Below are positions 62,870 through 64,000 of a stretch of 64,000 bases of DNA, in pieces; within the stretch, counting starts at the first letter, position 1; each line of letters starts with the position of its first letter. Origin of the DNA: Macquaria australasica (taxonomy: Eukaryota > Chordata > Actinopteri > Centrarchiformes > Percichthyidae); NCBI GenBank assembly GCA_005408345.1, contig SEMN01000226.1:558001-622000 (forward strand). The letters are read 5' to 3'. Made by a program: the position numbers and the translations under genes. The notes under the pieces are model-generated. The model ran no database searches. It had not been told where the DNA came from and saw nothing but the letters and a program-made list of their open reading frames with translations.

Positions 62870-63262
62870 ATCTAACATAGCTCCAGGGTTGTCAGTCTGT
62901 CGGCCCACCACTTTGGTCCAGACTGAAATATCTCAACAACTATTGGATGGATTGCCATGAAATTAGTTTTAGACATTAATGTCCCCCTCAGGATGAATTG
63001 TAATAACTTTGGTGATCCTCTGACTTCTCATCTAGCAGCATCATCAAGACAAATTTTTAATTTGTCCAGTACTTTGGTTTATGACCAAATACCTGCAAAC
63101 TTAATGACATTCCCATCAGCCTCTGCTGTACTTTGTGTTGAGTGCTAATTAGTAAAAGTTAGCATGCTAACATGCTAAGCTAAGATGGTGAACATGGTAA
63201 ACATTATACATGCTAAACATCAGCACGTTAACGTTGTCATTGTGAGCATGTTAGCATGACTC
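62870..63262 (+). repeat. Dispersed teleost repeat (GCTAACATGCTAAG family)
   Basis: CCACTTTGGTCCAGACTGAA, GGATTGCCATGAAATT and GTTAGCATGCTAACATGCTA occur in the order seen at 51280-51945. Confidence 0.65.
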
Positions 63263-64000
63263 TTCGTCTTGTTCTGTAACAGTCTGCATTTGATTCCATG
63301 CACCGGAATTTCCCCCGTGCACTCTTGTTTTAGTGTCACTTGGATATTTAAAACACTTTCCATAATGGAAAAAACATGTATAATATTAGGTGTTTTGGTT
63401 AAAGATGGGAATTTCACCTTTTCTCTATTGTGAGTCATTTTATGTCCGCACTGTGCAACTTGTATATGAACAGTTAGGAAACACTGATGTGCAAAACAAT
63501 TACAGGGGGAAAAAAATATAGAACTGATAATGAGGCGAAAATGATCTTGTTGCAGAGCTGGAAGGAAGTGTAGGTAACCTGCAGTGGGTCACAGTGACGA
63601 TAACGATCAGGTCGAGATGCACTCTATCCCCATGACCCCCCCCCCCCTTGAACATATGCAGGCTGGTGGGTGAGGAGGCTGGGTGAGTCAACCAGTCACC
63701 CACAGTGTCTTCCTGTTCAACCTTCTTTAAAGCGAGCTCTCTATTGGATTAACATTGGCCTGGGGGTGAGAGTGGGTAGAGGTAACCTGAACAGAGGGGA
63801 AAACGGGGTCAGCCAACCGTTTCAAGTGAAAGTGGAATTTGGGGCATCTGTGTTTGTTTGTAATTGGGTGTGTTTGGGGCTGACTCTGACATCCTGTAAA
63901 GCCTAAGGGGTAGGGCAGAGGTTAGTCGTCGTATTCCTGGTGTACTCTGTGCTTGTGCCTAGAACTGCACACTGACCACTGCTGCTGAACTTTGAGCACC
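63263..64000. other. Right edge of the window, intergenic
   Basis: No gene recognised. A C12 run lies at 63636-63647. The open frames reaching the right part show no family resemblance. Confidence 0.45.

Noticed and set aside
1..64000. tRNA, rRNA or snoRNA genes
   Set aside because: I looked for A/B-box-like and conserved rRNA segments and saw none convincing. snoRNAs in nat10 or caprin1 introns cannot be excluded by eye.

Overview
The window is nuclear DNA of a ray-finned fish, most likely a percomorph teleost. It is AT-rich, its genes are split by many short GT-AG introns, and five vertebrate genes can be assembled exon by exon. It also carries dispersed repeats typical of teleost genomes. 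There is no bacterial, phage, CRISPR or rRNA content.

Layout. 1-2.3 kb: repeats, a decayed coding-like stretch and a candidate noncoding leader of csk. 2.35-10.6 kb (+): csk, C-terminal Src kinase, 12 coding exons, 451 aa. 12.5-16.8 kb (+): adal/mapda, N6-methyl-AMP deaminase, 10 exons, 348 aa. 17.2-25.7 kb (-): nat10, RNA cytidine acetyltransferase, 28 coding exons, 1037 aa, tail to tail with adal. 26.1-27.5 kb: an AT-rich minisatellite of about 22-bp units. 28.4-39.9 kb (-): caprin1, stress-granule/mRNP protein, 17 coding exons, 688 aa, with a CpG-rich promoter near 39.9 kb. 46.2-49.2 kb (+): lmo2, LIM-only haematopoietic cofactor, 3 coding exons, 160 aa, divergent from caprin1. 49.2-64 kb: a repeat-filled region with no recognisable gene, possibly the downstream regulatory domain of lmo2.

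Context. nat10, caprin1 and lmo2 keep the order and relative orientation of the human 11p13 block, while csk and adal are on human chromosome 15, so the adal/nat10 junction is a synteny breakpoint relative to human. The genes do not form one pathway: csk switches off Src-family kinases, adal detoxifies methylated AMP from RNA turnover, nat10 makes ac4C in RNA, caprin1 organises cytoplasmic mRNPs, and lmo2 bridges TAL1/GATA complexes.

Gene models were assembled by eye from splice sites, reading phase and remembered family sequence. Every junction keeps frame. One intron is GC-AG. The most unusual feature is the minisatellite, in which nearly every unit carries a WGATAR (GATA-factor) motif. I saw no convincing new gene system.
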